DNA of 64,000 nt, taken from assembly GCA_014192425.1 (NCBI GenBank), contig BJHK01000012.1, forward strand, positions 36,381 through 100,380, read 5' to 3'. Below the pieces are notes generated by a model, which searched no databases, had not been told where the DNA came from, and saw nothing but the letters and a program-made list of their open reading frames with translations. The stretch is from Planctomycetia bacterium. GTDB lineage: Bacteria; Planctomycetota; Planctomycetia; Pirellulales; UBA1268. The translations under genes were made by a program, and so were the position numbers. Position 1 is the stretch's first letter, and every line of letters starts with the position of its first letter. Positions 48,259 through 57,822 of the stretch are shown piece after piece.

Positions 48259-49040
48259 CGACAGCCAGCCAATCGCCCAAGCCGCCGGAAGACGGCAGAA
48301 GTCGCGTCGCTGAGGCGAGGATACGCCTCACGCTCCGCGTCCTTCCGCCGATCTCCCGGCTTCGTCAGAGCGCACGTGCAGCACCCCAAGCCGGGCGGTA
48401 GCCCGGCGCCGGAGCCGGGCTCCGCCCGGCGACCGCAAGCCGGAGCAGACGCTGTGTCGGCTGCGACGGCGCGAAAGGCAGACGCTGTGTGGGCTGCGAC
48501 GGCGCGACAGCCAGCCAATCGCCCAAGCCGCCGGAAGACGGCAGAAGTCGCGTCGCTGAGGCGAGTATACGCCTCACGCTCCGCGTCCTTCCGCCGATCT
48601 CCCGGCTTCGTCATATCACGCGTGCAGCACCCCAAGCCGGGCGGTAGCCCGGCACCGGAGCCGGGCTCCGCCCGGCGACCGCAAGCCGGAGCAGACGCTG
48701 TGTCGGCTGCGACGGCGCGAAAGTCAGACGCTATGTCGGCTGCGACGGCGCGACAGCCAGCCAATCGCCCAAGCCGCCGGAAGACGGCAGAAGTCGCGTC
48801 GCTGAGGCGAGGATACGCCTCACGCTCCGCGTCCTTCCGCCGATCTCCCGGCTTCGTCAGAGCGCACGTGCAGCACCCCAAGCCGGGCGGTAGCCCGGCG
48901 CCGGAGCCGGGCTCCGCCCGGCGACCGCAAGCCGGAGCAGACGCTGTGTCGGCTGCGACGGCGCGAAAGTCAGACGCTGTGTCGGCTGCGACGGCGCGAC
49001 AGCCAACGCGCCAGCCAACGCGACAGCCAACGCCATGGCG
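48259..49040. repeat. 246-bp tandem repeat, three units, plus short terminal repeats
   Basis: Units start CGACAGCCAGCCAATCGCCC near 48259, 48505 and 48751, a period of 246 bp (82 codons). Each unit includes hairpins such as CCGGGCGGTAGCCCGG and GCCGGGCTCCGCCCGGC. It ends with the same GCAGACGCTGTGTCGGCTGC module as the 261-bp array, which is duplicated at each unit end. After the third unit a short repeat (CAGCCAACGCG) follows to about 49033. No gene is supported here. Confidence 0.92.
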
Positions 49041-49095
49041 GAGACGCAATCGCTGCGATGGAAGGATTCCTTCGCTCTCAGTTGCGTCCCGATAA

Positions 49096-49227
49096 GGGGT
49101 TGCCCGTGCCCTGGGAGCCGGCGTTGCTGGCCAGCGCAGCCAGGATGGCGTAGCGCAGCCAGCATCGAGTGAGCGGAGGGCATGAGGCCCGCAGCGAACG
49201 TCCGGCGAGCGGGGCACGGGCAGCCCC
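49096..49227 (-). repeat. Palindrome-ended dispersed element, copy 4 (inverted), with an extra partial end
   Basis: 132 bp: GGGGTTGCCCGTGCCC at the left and GGGGCACGGGCAGCCCC at the right. The interior is CAGCATCGAGTGAGCG and GCAGCGAACGTCCGGCGAGCG, in the orientation of copy 2. A further partial right end (CGGCGAACGTCGGGCGACGG then GGCTTGGCAGGCCCG) lies at about 49241-49281. It is located between the tandem arrays and the convergent pepF gene. Confidence 0.85.
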
Positions 49228-49304
49228 GTTTCGTCAACGAAGCGCGGCGAACGTCGGGCGACGGGGCTTGGCAGGCCCGAACCGACGCCAGAGCGCCCTT
49301 CAGG

Positions 49305-51122
49305 TCACAAGAGCGTGCCCAGCTCGTCCACGAGCGCGCCGAACCGCGTGAGCGCGATTGCGACTGGCTCCGGCCGCTCCAGATCCACGCCCGCATCGCG
49401 GAGCAGGTCGAGCGGCCACTTCGACGAGCCGCCGCGCAGGAAGCCGAGGTAGGCGTCGAGGGCGCCAGGTTCGCCGTCCGCCACCTTCGTCGCCAGCGTG
49501 ATCGCAGCCGCTAGTCCCGTGGCGTACTTGTAGACGTAGAACGCGTTGTAAAAGTGCGGAATCCGCAGGCACTCGAGCTCCAGTTGCGGATCGACGATGA
49601 ACCGGGGGCCAAAGTAGGCGTCGAGCAGCTCGCGATACAGGCCGCGGAGCCGCTCCAGAGTCAGCGGCTCCCCCGCCTCCGCCGAGGCGTGGCTGCGCCG
49701 CTCGAACTCCGCGAACATCGTCTGCCGGACGATCGTCGCCCGGATCGAATCGATCTCGCGGGAAAGGATCGCCGCCCGGGCCTGGGGCGACTCGGCCCGC
49801 CGCAGCAAGAGCCGGGCGAGCAATTGCTCGTTGAACGTGCTCGCCACCTCGGCCACGAAGATCGTATAGCCCGAATACTGGTAGGGCTGCGCCTCGGCCG
49901 AGTAGCGGGTGTGCATCGAATGCCCCGCCTCGTGGGCCAGGGTAAAGACGTGCTCAATCACCTCCGGCTGGAAGTTCATGAGGATGTAGGGGTCGGAATC
50001 GTAGGTGCCGGAGCTGAACGCCCCCGACTGCTTGCCGGCGTTCGGATAGCGGTCGCACCACCGGCCGCGGAGCCCCTGCTCCAGCCTCCGGCAGTAGTCG
50101 CCGCCGAGCGGCGCCAGCGACTCGACCACCACGGCCACCGCCTCGTCCCAGGTGTACCGCTGCTCGAGCTCCGGTACGAGGGGCACGTAGCAGTCGTAGT
50201 GGTGGATCTCATCGAGGCCGAGGATCCGCCGCCGCAGGTCGTAGTAGCGGTGCACCGTCGGCAGGTGGGCGCGGACGGCCGCGGTGAGCTGGTCGTAGAC
50301 CGCCAGCGGCACGTTGTCCTGGAACAGCGCCGCCTCGGCGGCGGTGGGGTAGTTTCGCACCCGGGCGGAGTAGACGTCGCGCTCGACGGAGCCCGAAAGC
50401 GTGGCGGCCAGCGTGTTGGCATGGGCCTCGTACTGGGCGTAAAACTGGTGGAACGCGTCCCGGCGCACGGCCGGCACCGTGTCGTGGAGAAGCGTCGTGA
50501 ACGTGGCGTTGGAGAGCTCGACCGTCTCCCCCTTCCCCGTGGCGATGCTGCCGAACTTCAGGTCGGCGTCGGTGAGCTGGCGAAACACCTTGCCCGCCGT
50601 GCCGGCGAACGTCCCCTGCATCGCCAGCAGCCGCTCCTCCGGCTCGGAGAGCGTGTGGGCCCGGGTGCGGACGAGCCGCTCGATGAGCAGCCGGTAGGGG
50701 GCGAGCACCGGCAGTTCCACCCAGGCGGCGAGCGCGGCCGGCGGGATCGTCATGATCTCGGGCCGGATGAAGCTTGCCGCCTCGCCGGCCCGCGTGGCGA
50801 CGTGCTGGAACCGGCCCGCCATCCGCTGCGCCTCGGGGGCGGCCTGGTCCTCGCTGGCCCGGAGGTGGGCGTAGGTGCCGATCCGGTCCCCCGCACGATC
50901 GACGGCGAGGTCGTAGGCCAGGCATTCGGCGAGCCGTTCGGCCGACGAGCCGAGCGTGCCGGCAAAGGGGGCGAAGCCGGGTATCAGCTTTTCCCATGCC
51001 GCGAGGGCGGATTCCCACTCTGTATCGCCGGCGAACAGGCTCGCCAGGTCCCAGGTGTCGCCGACCGGCACCTCGCTGCGGGCGGGCAGTCTCCTCGTCG
51101 TCGCCGTCTCGCCGTCGCTCAT
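49305..51122 (-). CDS. pepF: Oligoendopeptidase F (M3 family)
   Basis: 605 residues, typical for PepF. A zinc endopeptidase of the cytosol that cleaves short peptides. The active site HEAGHSMH is at residues 397-404, preceded by FQPEVIEHVFTLA. The third ligand region FVAEVASTFNEQLL follows near 424. An N-terminal helical domain has TWDLASLFAGDTEWESAL near 25. The C-terminal DAYLGFLRGGSSKWPLDLL is also conserved. Its start is 20 bases after the stop of the fabH-like gene, so they may be co-transcribed. Confidence 0.95.
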   Translation of the reverse strand: MSDGETATTRRLPARSEVPVGDTWDLASLFAGDTEWESALAAWEKLIPGFAPFAGTLGSSAERLAECLAYDLAVDRAGDRIGTYAHLRASEDQAAPEAQRMAGRFQHVATRAGEAASFIRPEIMTIPPAALAAWVELPVLAPYRLLIERLVRTRAHTLSEPEERLLAMQGTFAGTAGKVFRQLTDADLKFGSIATGKGETVELSNATFTTLLHDTVPAVRRDAFHQFYAQYEAHANTLAATLSGSVERDVYSARVRNYPTAAEAALFQDNVPLAVYDQLTAAVRAHLPTVHRYYDLRRRILGLDEIHHYDCYVPLVPELEQRYTWDEAVAVVVESLAPLGGDYCRRLEQGLRGRWCDRYPNAGKQSGAFSSGTYDSDPYILMNFQPEVIEHVFTLAHEAGHSMHTRYSAEAQPYQYSGYTIFVAEVASTFNEQLLARLLLRRAESPQARAAILSREIDSIRATIVRQTMFAEFERRSHASAEAGEPLTLERLRGLYRELLDAYFGPRFIVDPQLELECLRIPHFYNAFYVYKYATGLAAAITLATKVADGEPGALDAYLGFLRGGSSKWPLDLLRDAGVDLERPEPVAIALTRFGALVDELGTLL

Positions 51123-51141
51123 CCGTCTCGTCTCCGCAGGC

Positions 51142-52176
51142 TCACAATCTCCACAGGGCGGTCCCCCAGGCGAGCCCGCCGCCGAATCCGCAGACCACGA
51201 CCGTGCTGCCGGGCCCGATCAGGCCGCTGCGCCAGGCCTCGTCCATGGCCAGCGGGATCGAGCCACTCGACGTGTTGCCGTAGCGGTCGAGGTTCATGAA
51301 CACCTTCTCCGGCGCCAGGCCGATCGCCTCCCGCACGCCGTCGACGATCCGGGCGTTGGCCTGGTGCAGGAAGAACATGTCGACGTGCTCGAGCGAAACG
51401 CCCGCCCGGTCGACGACCGCGCGGATGTTCTCCTCTGCGAGACGGATCGCCCACTTGAACACTGCCCGGCCGTCCATCTTCAGAAACTGCTCGCGTCGGG
51501 AGATGCCCGCCACGGTCACCGGCTGCCGGGAACCGCTCATCGGGCAGTGAAGCAGGCCCGCACCGCGGCCGTCGGAGCCGAGCGCATACGCGAGCAGGCC
51601 CCGCTCCCGCCCCGTGGCATCCGCCCCAGCCGGCTCGAGCAGCACCGCGCCGGCGCCGTCGCCGAACAGCGGCCAGGTCTTGACGTCCTCCGGATCGACA
51701 ATCCGCGAGTTGGTGTCGGCTCCGATCACCAGCGGCCGGCGGCTCGTGCCAGCGGCGAGAAAGTTGGCCGCCGTGACGAGCGCGTAGGCGAAGCCGGCAC
51801 AGGCGGCAGTCACATCCATCGCCGGAGCGTCGAGGCCGAGCTTCTCCTGCACGATGCAGGCCGTGGACGGGATCGACATGTCGGGCGTGAACGTGCCGAG
51901 GATGAGCAGGTCGACGTCGGCCGCCGCCGCTCCGGCCTGCTCGATCGCCCCCCGGCCCGCCGCGGCCGCCAGGTCGCTCGTCGCCACGTCCGGGGCCGCA
52001 TGCCGCCGTTCGTGGATCCCGGACCGGGCCACGATCCATTCCGGGTCGCAGCCGAGCCGGGCCAGATCGGCGTTGGTCACCACCTGCGGCGGAACGGCCG
52101 ACCCGATGCCGACCAGGCGAAATCCCACGGCGCGGCCGAATCGAGACGGCCGCGGCATCGTGAGGATTTCGGACAT
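51142..52176 (-). CDS. fabH: 3-oxoacyl-ACP synthase III (FabH-like)
   Basis: 344 residues. It would condense an acyl-CoA starter with malonyl-ACP to begin fatty acid synthesis. Active-site residues are visible: Cys126 in TAACAGFAYAL, His271 in FFLHQANARI and Asn about 301 in GNTSSGSIPLAM. The C-terminal GFGGGLAWGTAL is standard. The other fab genes are not nearby, so it may be a second initiator or serve another acyl pathway. Family membership is secure; the exact role is less so. Confidence 0.9.
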   Translation of the reverse strand: MSEILTMPRPSRFGRAVGFRLVGIGSAVPPQVVTNADLARLGCDPEWIVARSGIHERRHAAPDVATSDLAAAAGRGAIEQAGAAAADVDLLILGTFTPDMSIPSTACIVQEKLGLDAPAMDVTAACAGFAYALVTAANFLAAGTSRRPLVIGADTNSRIVDPEDVKTWPLFGDGAGAVLLEPAGADATGRERGLLAYALGSDGRGAGLLHCPMSGSRQPVTVAGISRREQFLKMDGRAVFKWAIRLAEENIRAVVDRAGVSLEHVDMFFLHQANARIVDGVREAIGLAPEKVFMNLDRYGNTSSGSIPLAMDEAWRSGLIGPGSTVVVCGFGGGLAWGTALWRL

Positions 52177-52263
52177 CGGGGACGGCCGGGGAACGAGCCT
52201 GTTGACCCGAGCATGGTACGCGTCACGGGCCGGGGCGCGAAGTGAACAGGCATCATGCGGCGG

Positions 52264-53922
52264 CTACTTCGCCGCCTCCGGCGCGGCGGAGGCGTCGGGC
52301 TTCCCGGCGTCGGGCTTCTTCGTCACCACGCCCGCACGGCCGATATGCATCTTCGCGTACTCGGCATCGGAGACGATGTAATACCAGTCTGCGAACCGGC
52401 CGTTCAGTTCCTTGACCCGTTTCTGGGCGGCCTTTACCTTGCCGTCGTAATCCTCCTCGCGGCGCCGATTCTCCCGCTCCACGCGGCGCCGCTCCTCGAG
52501 CGCCGCCTGGGCCTTGGCCTCGGCCTCGTCGGCCGCCTTCAGTTTGTCGGCGCCGTCCCCTTCCTTCTTCGCGCCGTCCTCCGCGGCCGACTTCTCGTCG
52601 GGCTTCGGCTCAGCAGCCACCGCGGGCACCTCCGGCAGCGGATCGAGCTTCGGCTTCTCGATCAGCCCCTCGTTGAACCGGGCGCTGACGAACAGGAAGC
52701 GGCCGGTCTTTTCCGCCGGCGCGGTGCCCGCGTCTCCGTCCTGCTTGTCCTTCGCATCGTCGCCGTCCACGCTCGTGCCGTTGCCGAAGCGGAGGACGTA
52801 TTCCACGCCGTCGTCGAGGCCGACGATCGTCTCGCCGCCGCTGGAGAGGATGTCTGCATTCCCCTGGATGGCGTAGAAGCCGCGCTGGGCGAGCGACCGC
52901 ACCGCGGCCCTGTCGCCGATGAAGGACTCGGCGGCCTTGAGGTCGCCGCTCAGGCCGGCCGGCTTCCTGCGCACGTCGATGATCTTCAGGTCACCGAGCG
53001 CGTTCCGTAGGTCGGTGAGCTTGTTCGATGCCAGCTCCTCATCCGCGGCCAGCGCGTCGTCGACCGGTTTTCCCTGCTTGTCAAAGCCCTGCATCTTCAG
53101 GACCGACCACTTCGACTCCTTGGTGTCGAAGGCCAGGTCGATCAGGCTTTTGCGATCCGGTTCGAGCACCGGCTGGCCACTCTGCTCGTCGAACGCGAGG
53201 TTGTAGTTCGAGTCGTCGAGCGTCAGGCGTCGGATCGCCCACGGCGTGAGCTTGAGCAGGTCTTTCTCGATCCAGTCCCCGAAGCTGGTGGAGAACTTGC
53301 CGAGGTCCAACTCCATCCGGTACACGGGATCCTGCCCCGAGCGGCGCACGTAGCGGAGCGCCTTACCGCCTCCGGCAGGCCGCCCCGGCTGGGCGATCTC
53401 TTTGCCCACGATCAGCCGGGCGAGCTTGTTGCCCGAGGCATCACGAATTTCGACCAGCCGGCCGACGCCGGTGCTGCCGACCCGCACCTTCTCGGGATCG
53501 GGCTCGAGCACGCCATACAGTTCGTGGTCACCCGGACTGTTGCTGACCACGTCGAGCACCGGACGGTCGATGAGCTCGGTGGCGGCGGCAGCGAGTTGGT
53601 CCTTGGCGTCAGCGGGATAGTTCTCGTTCGCCGGCAAGACCCACACGCCGTCGGTCTGGGCGACCTTGAACGACTTGAGGGTCGCCAAAGCGTCGTCGAA
53701 CGAGACGATCTCCAGGCTCGCCGCCTTGGCGGCGTCGGTCATCTCGGGGAACAGGATCCTGTCCTTCTCCTCCTTCACCTGCACCACCGGCGGCCGCGGC
53801 TGCACGGCCGCGCCGAGGAGCAGGACGCCCACGCCACCGAGCAGGAACAGGGCCGTCCTGGCGATCGCCGCCGACGACCGGCTCGCGCCGCGGTCTGCGG
53901 AGTGATGTGACTGCGCGTTCAT
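52264..53922 (-). CDS. DUF4340 protein (gliding/ABC-associated)
   Basis: 552 residues from the ATG at 53922; a longer open frame upstream is a shadow. One N-terminal membrane segment (TALFLLGGVGVLLLGAAV) is followed by repeated DUF4340-type units (YGVLEPDPEKVRVGSTGVGR, LIVGKEIAQ, KSLIDLAFDTKESKWSV). A Glu/Arg/Ala-rich coiled coil occupies about 445-510. The C-terminus is low complexity (Lys/Pro/Asp/Ala). DUF4340 genes accompany GldF-GldG-type ABC transporters in planctomycetes. It starts 16 bases after the GldF-GldG gene, so the two are one operon. Function is unknown. Confidence 0.82.
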   Translation of the reverse strand: MNAQSHHSADRGASRSSAAIARTALFLLGGVGVLLLGAAVQPRPPVVQVKEEKDRILFPEMTDAAKAASLEIVSFDDALATLKSFKVAQTDGVWVLPANENYPADAKDQLAAAATELIDRPVLDVVSNSPGDHELYGVLEPDPEKVRVGSTGVGRLVEIRDASGNKLARLIVGKEIAQPGRPAGGGKALRYVRRSGQDPVYRMELDLGKFSTSFGDWIEKDLLKLTPWAIRRLTLDDSNYNLAFDEQSGQPVLEPDRKSLIDLAFDTKESKWSVLKMQGFDKQGKPVDDALAADEELASNKLTDLRNALGDLKIIDVRRKPAGLSGDLKAAESFIGDRAAVRSLAQRGFYAIQGNADILSSGGETIVGLDDGVEYVLRFGNGTSVDGDDAKDKQDGDAGTAPAEKTGRFLFVSARFNEGLIEKPKLDPLPEVPAVAAEPKPDEKSAAEDGAKKEGDGADKLKAADEAEAKAQAALEERRRVERENRRREEDYDGKVKAAQKRVKELNGRFADWYYIVSDAEYAKMHIGRAGVVTKKPDAGKPDASAAPEAAK

Positions 53923-53938
53923 GTCGCTTGACTCCCCT

Positions 53939-56665
53939 TCACCTGAGCCTGGATTTCGCCACGCCCTCGCGCTCCCGTGCGCGGCGGCGGAAGTAGACGA
54001 AGAAACCGACCACGAGCGGCGGGATCGGCGGCAGCAGCACGGCGAGCCACTTCTGCCTGTCCTGCTCGCGTCGCACCGTCGCCTCGAGCCCGCGCTCGAC
54101 CACGCCGACGTCCCGGTCGCGCTTGAGCCGCAACTGCTCGATCTTGGTGTCGAGCTTCCGCTGTTCGAGCCGCTGCTGGCTGGCGAGCTGCTGGACCGCC
54201 CGCATCGCCGCCTGCGGGTCGGCGTTCTCGGCGTTCCGCAGGTCATTGATCTTCTTCTCGAACTCGCCGATCTTCGCCTGCATCGCCGCACTGGCCTCCT
54301 GCTCCGCCTGCTCGGCGATCGACACGAACTTGTTCCGCTCCGCCTCGGCCTCCGCCCTGGCGGAAGCGACGGCCTCCTCGATCCGCTCCAGCGTCCGGTG
54401 CTTCGGCTTCCGCTTGCGGATCTCGACGAATTGGTCGTCGCCGGCGAGCGTGTCGAGGACGTTGAGCACGAACGTCACATTGTCGAAGTCGAACCCGAAC
54501 ATGTCGTCGCCCCGGGTCCGCAGCCCGAAGAACACGGCCGAGAGCAGGTCGATGTCGGCCACGACCACCGCCCGGACCGGCTTGGCGTCGGCGCCGCCGT
54601 CAGGCTTGCGGTCGACGGCCACCGCCAGCACGAACGGCTCCGTCCCCGGCTTCTCGAACGCCCGGAGCATGCGCGTGTCCTGCCGTTGCAGCGCCTGCTC
54701 CGCCTTGTCGAAGTCGATCGTGCCCGCCCTGGCGCCGGTGCGGACCAGCGGCGACCACGCCACCTCCGCCCCCCCCTCCTTCACCAGGCTGCCCGGGAAG
54801 GGAAACAGCACCTCCTGCAGCCCGGCCACGGCCGGCTGCTTGGCGTTGAAGCCCCCCTGGCCGTCGGCGCCGAGGCTGGCGTCGATGAACACGAACTCGT
54901 TCTCGAGCGTCAGTTTCGGGTGCGGGTTGTAGTCCTGGTAGACGATCGACGGTGCGGCGCCCATCTGACCCATCGCTGGCCGGCCGGCCCCGCTGGCCAG
55001 CCGCACGCCGAGGGCCTGCCAGAGCTGGCCCAGATCACCCTTGGGCTGCCCCTGCGGGCCGCCGAACATCGCCCCCATCGGCCCCATCGGGCTGCGGCGC
55101 GGCTGCGACGTCCCGGGCACGCCGGGCATCATCACCGGAAATGGATCCTCGAAGATCGCCACCGGCTGCCCCGCACGCACGGCGGCCACGAGGTTCGGCA
55201 TCTGCTCCGGACCGAGCGACGACGGCTGCACAACCAGGAGCACGTCATACGTCTCCTTGATCGGCGCCGAGGCGTCTACCTGGACCACGTCGTACTGCTT
55301 CTCCAACTCCTCCACGAGCGGCTGCCGGGGCCGGGGCTGGCCGCTCATCATGTCGAAGCCGCCGAACAGGTCGGCGTCGGTGGTCACGAGGCCGAGCCGC
55401 TTCCGCTTCTGCTGGGCCACCGTGCTGATCGAGCGGATGAGCTCGTATTCCACCGGGGTGCCGCGGTCGAAGAACGGCACCACGACCTTCTCCAGACCGC
55501 TCGTGAAGGCACAGCCGAGAAAGATCTCCTCGTCGTTGCGGTACGTGCCACGGACCCGTGACACCACCCGTTGCGGCTCGATGCCGAACTGGGTGCTCGC
55601 CAGCGCCGCCGCGTCGGTCCGCGGCTCGGTCTCGATCACCTCGACGTTCACCTTGCCCCGGCCGAGCTGCTTGAACTGCCGCAGCATCGACAGCAGGTTG
55701 AGGCGAACCTGGGCGTATTCCTCGGGGACGGTCGGGCTGACGTACGCCTTGATGTCGATCGGCCGCTCCAGCCGGGCGAGCAGCGTCCGCGTGTCGGGGG
55801 CGAGCGAACTGATCTGCTCCGCCGACAGGTCGGCCCGAAGGTCGAAGGCCCGGAAGAAGAGCACCGCTCCGATCGCCGCCGCGGCGATGCCGAGCGTGCG
55901 GGCGAGATAGTGCAGCCCCATGCCGCCGGCCTCGCGCCGGCCGGTCCAGTGCCGCCGGCCGATGAGAACCATCGCCGCATACAGACAGACAGCGACGATA
56001 CCGAGGAAGTAAGCGATCGACGACAGGCTGACCGCGCCGCGGCCGAAGTCCACGAAGTGCTCCACCAGGCTCCAGCCCCGGACCTTCTCCGCCAGCCGCG
56101 GCCCCATCACGGCGCTCGCCTGGTGGGCCAGCGCCAGCGGCGCGTTCAAGAGCAGACCGAGGACGAAGCCAACCGTGAGGTTGTTGGTGAGGAAGCTGGC
56201 CACCATGCCGACGGCGACCATCGCCAGGCCGGTGAACCAGTAGCCGAGATAGTTGGCGAGGAACAGGCCGCCGTCCGGCGAACCCCAGAGGAGCAGGAAG
56301 ATCAGGTTGCAGATCGCGGAAAACAAAAGCGCGACCGTAAAGATGCCGACGGCGGCCAGATACTTGCCGAACACCACCTCCCAATCACTCGCCGGGATCG
56401 TCAGCAGCAGCTCGTCGGTCCCCTGCCGGCGCTCCTCGGCCCAGACGCTCATCGTGATCGCGGGGATGAACACGAGGAGGATGTACGGCAGGTAACGGTT
56501 GAGCTGGTCGAGGTTGGCGAGGTTGGAGCTGAAGAACTCCGGCGGCCAGAAGGCGGCCAGCGACCCGAGCAGGACGAACACGCAGATGAAGACGTAGCCC
56601 GTCGGGTTGGAGAAATAGGCGACGAAATTCCGCTTGAACACGGCATCCAGAACGTGCCACTTCAT
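53939..56665 (-). CDS. GldF-GldG fusion: ABC-2 permease joined to a substrate-binding-like domain
   Basis: 908 residues. The first 240 residues form an ABC-2 permease with six membrane segments (GYVFICVFVLLGSLAAFW, YLPYILLVFIPAITMSVWAEE, VALLFSAICNLIFLLLWG). A further membrane segment near 262 begins the GldG-like part (LSSLAPDTRTLLARLERPID, VNVEVIETEPRTDAAA, YDVLLVVQPSSLGPEQMPNL), followed by a Gly/Met/Pro-rich insertion. A long coiled coil at about 785-870 and a C-terminal membrane helix (WLAVLLPPIPPLVVGFFVYF) end the protein. In Bacteroidetes GldF and GldG are separate. Here the fusion pairs with the ATPase encoded upstream. Confidence 0.85.
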   Translation of the reverse strand: MKWHVLDAVFKRNFVAYFSNPTGYVFICVFVLLGSLAAFWPPEFFSSNLANLDQLNRYLPYILLVFIPAITMSVWAEERRQGTDELLLTIPASDWEVVFGKYLAAVGIFTVALLFSAICNLIFLLLWGSPDGGLFLANYLGYWFTGLAMVAVGMVASFLTNNLTVGFVLGLLLNAPLALAHQASAVMGPRLAEKVRGWSLVEHFVDFGRGAVSLSSIAYFLGIVAVCLYAAMVLIGRRHWTGRREAGGMGLHYLARTLGIAAAAIGAVLFFRAFDLRADLSAEQISSLAPDTRTLLARLERPIDIKAYVSPTVPEEYAQVRLNLLSMLRQFKQLGRGKVNVEVIETEPRTDAAALASTQFGIEPQRVVSRVRGTYRNDEEIFLGCAFTSGLEKVVVPFFDRGTPVEYELIRSISTVAQQKRKRLGLVTTDADLFGGFDMMSGQPRPRQPLVEELEKQYDVVQVDASAPIKETYDVLLVVQPSSLGPEQMPNLVAAVRAGQPVAIFEDPFPVMMPGVPGTSQPRRSPMGPMGAMFGGPQGQPKGDLGQLWQALGVRLASGAGRPAMGQMGAAPSIVYQDYNPHPKLTLENEFVFIDASLGADGQGGFNAKQPAVAGLQEVLFPFPGSLVKEGGAEVAWSPLVRTGARAGTIDFDKAEQALQRQDTRMLRAFEKPGTEPFVLAVAVDRKPDGGADAKPVRAVVVADIDLLSAVFFGLRTRGDDMFGFDFDNVTFVLNVLDTLAGDDQFVEIRKRKPKHRTLERIEEAVASARAEAEAERNKFVSIAEQAEQEASAAMQAKIGEFEKKINDLRNAENADPQAAMRAVQQLASQQRLEQRKLDTKIEQLRLKRDRDVGVVERGLEATVRREQDRQKWLAVLLPPIPPLVVGFFVYFRRRAREREGVAKSRLR

Positions 56666-56724
56666 GCTTTCATGTCCTCCGTTGTCCGTGCCGCCGCCCT
56701 GCCACCGGGCTGCTGTCCTGCCCC

Positions 56725-56954
56725 GCTGCGGGACGGCATGAGTTGTCTCGCTGTGGCTCTCGCTGCGCTCGATCCAGCACGCTCGCCATCCTCACGCCGA
56801 TCCCTCCGCTGCGCAATCCGACAGACGCCTCCCCATGCCGCTGCGGGACGGCATGAGTCGCCTCGCTGTGTCTCTCGCTGCGCTCGATCCAGCACGCTCG
56901 CCATCCTCACGCCGATCCCTCCGCTGCGCGGTCCGTTCGCCGCGACCGTGTCAT
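56725..56954. repeat. 115-bp tandem repeat (two units) related to the left-edge array
   Basis: Two units, starting GCTGCGGGACGGCATGAGT at 56725 and 56840, each carry CTCGCTGCGCTCGATCC, then AGCACGCTCGCCATCCTCAC, the core of the 117-bp array at 1-559. Here the repeat is intergenic, between the ABC ATPase gene and the GldF-GldG gene, and the period (115 bp) is not a multiple of three. The 304-base gap 56666-56969 holds nothing else I can support. Confidence 0.9.
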
Positions 56955-56969
56955 GACTGTCGGTCATGA

Positions 56970-57710
56970 TCATGCCGACCGCGTCAGTTCGTGGAACCGG
57001 TCGTCGAGCGACCGCCCCTCACGACGCAGGTCGGCGGGCGGGCCGTCGAACCGCAGCCGGCCGTCGGCGATGAGGATCACGCGGTCGGCCAGCGCCTCGA
57101 CTTCTTGAAGGATGTGGGTCGAGAGCAAGATCGTCTTCTGTTCGCCGAGGCGGCGAATGGTCTCGCGAACCTCGCGGATCTGGTTGGGATCGAGGCCGCT
57201 CGTCGGCTCGTCGAGGATCAGCACGTCGGGTTCGTGGAGCAGCACCTGGGCCATGCCGACACGCTGCCGGTAGCCCTTGGAAAGCTTGCCGATGGCCTTG
57301 CCGATCACGCTCCCCAGTTCGCACTGCCGGATCACCTTCTCGACCCGCTCGCGCTTCCGCTCCCGCGACATCCCCCGGGCGTCGGCGAAGAACTCGAGCA
57401 GGCTGCGCGGCGTCATGTCGGGATAGAGCGGCCCGTTCTCCGGCAGGTAGCCGAGCCGCTCGGCACCCGCCAGCCGGTCCGTGGCCATGTCGTGGCCGGC
57501 GATCCTCGCCCGGCCCGACGACGGGGCGAGATACCCGGTGAGGATCTTCATCGTCGTGCTCTTGCCGGCGCCGTTGGGGCCGAGGAAGGCGACGATCTCG
57601 CCGCGGGGAATGCGAAACGACACGTCCTCGATGGCGATGAATTCGCCGTAATACTTGCAGAGCCGGTCAGCCTCGATCATGGCCGCGGACGGATGACTCA
57701 CTGCCGTCAT
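56970..57710 (-). CDS. ABC transporter ATP-binding protein (GldA-like)
   Basis: 246 residues from the ATG at 57710; upstream in-frame starts add unconserved sequence. Walker A GPNGAGKSTT at about 43-52, signature LSKGYRQRVGMAQ near 140, Walker B VLILDEPTSGLDP near 160 and switch His STHIL near 195 are all present. It would energise the GldF-GldG permease, forming an ABC-2 exporter. The two genes are separated by the 304-base repeat-bearing gap, yet still point the same way and may be transcribed together. Confidence 0.92.
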   Translation of the reverse strand: MTAVSHPSAAMIEADRLCKYYGEFIAIEDVSFRIPRGEIVAFLGPNGAGKSTTMKILTGYLAPSSGRARIAGHDMATDRLAGAERLGYLPENGPLYPDMTPRSLLEFFADARGMSRERKRERVEKVIRQCELGSVIGKAIGKLSKGYRQRVGMAQVLLHEPDVLILDEPTSGLDPNQIREVRETIRRLGEQKTILLSTHILQEVEALADRVILIADGRLRFDGPPADLRREGRSLDDRFHELTRSA

Positions 57711-57822
57711 GGTGTTCAGACGCTGGAGGGGAGGCGGGCGGGAAGCCGAACCGCTGAATGATAGCCGCGGCAGCGGCGACCATGCAAACCCCCCGGCCCG
57801 GTTGGCGCGAGGCCGCCGAACG

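Noticed and set aside
47113-49095. A 660-codon open frame running through both tandem arrays on the plus strand, and a 343-codon one on the minus strand (48186-49217)
   Set aside because: They overlap pepA in another frame and stay open only because the repeat periods are multiples of three. Composition is low complexity, and there is no start signal or domain.
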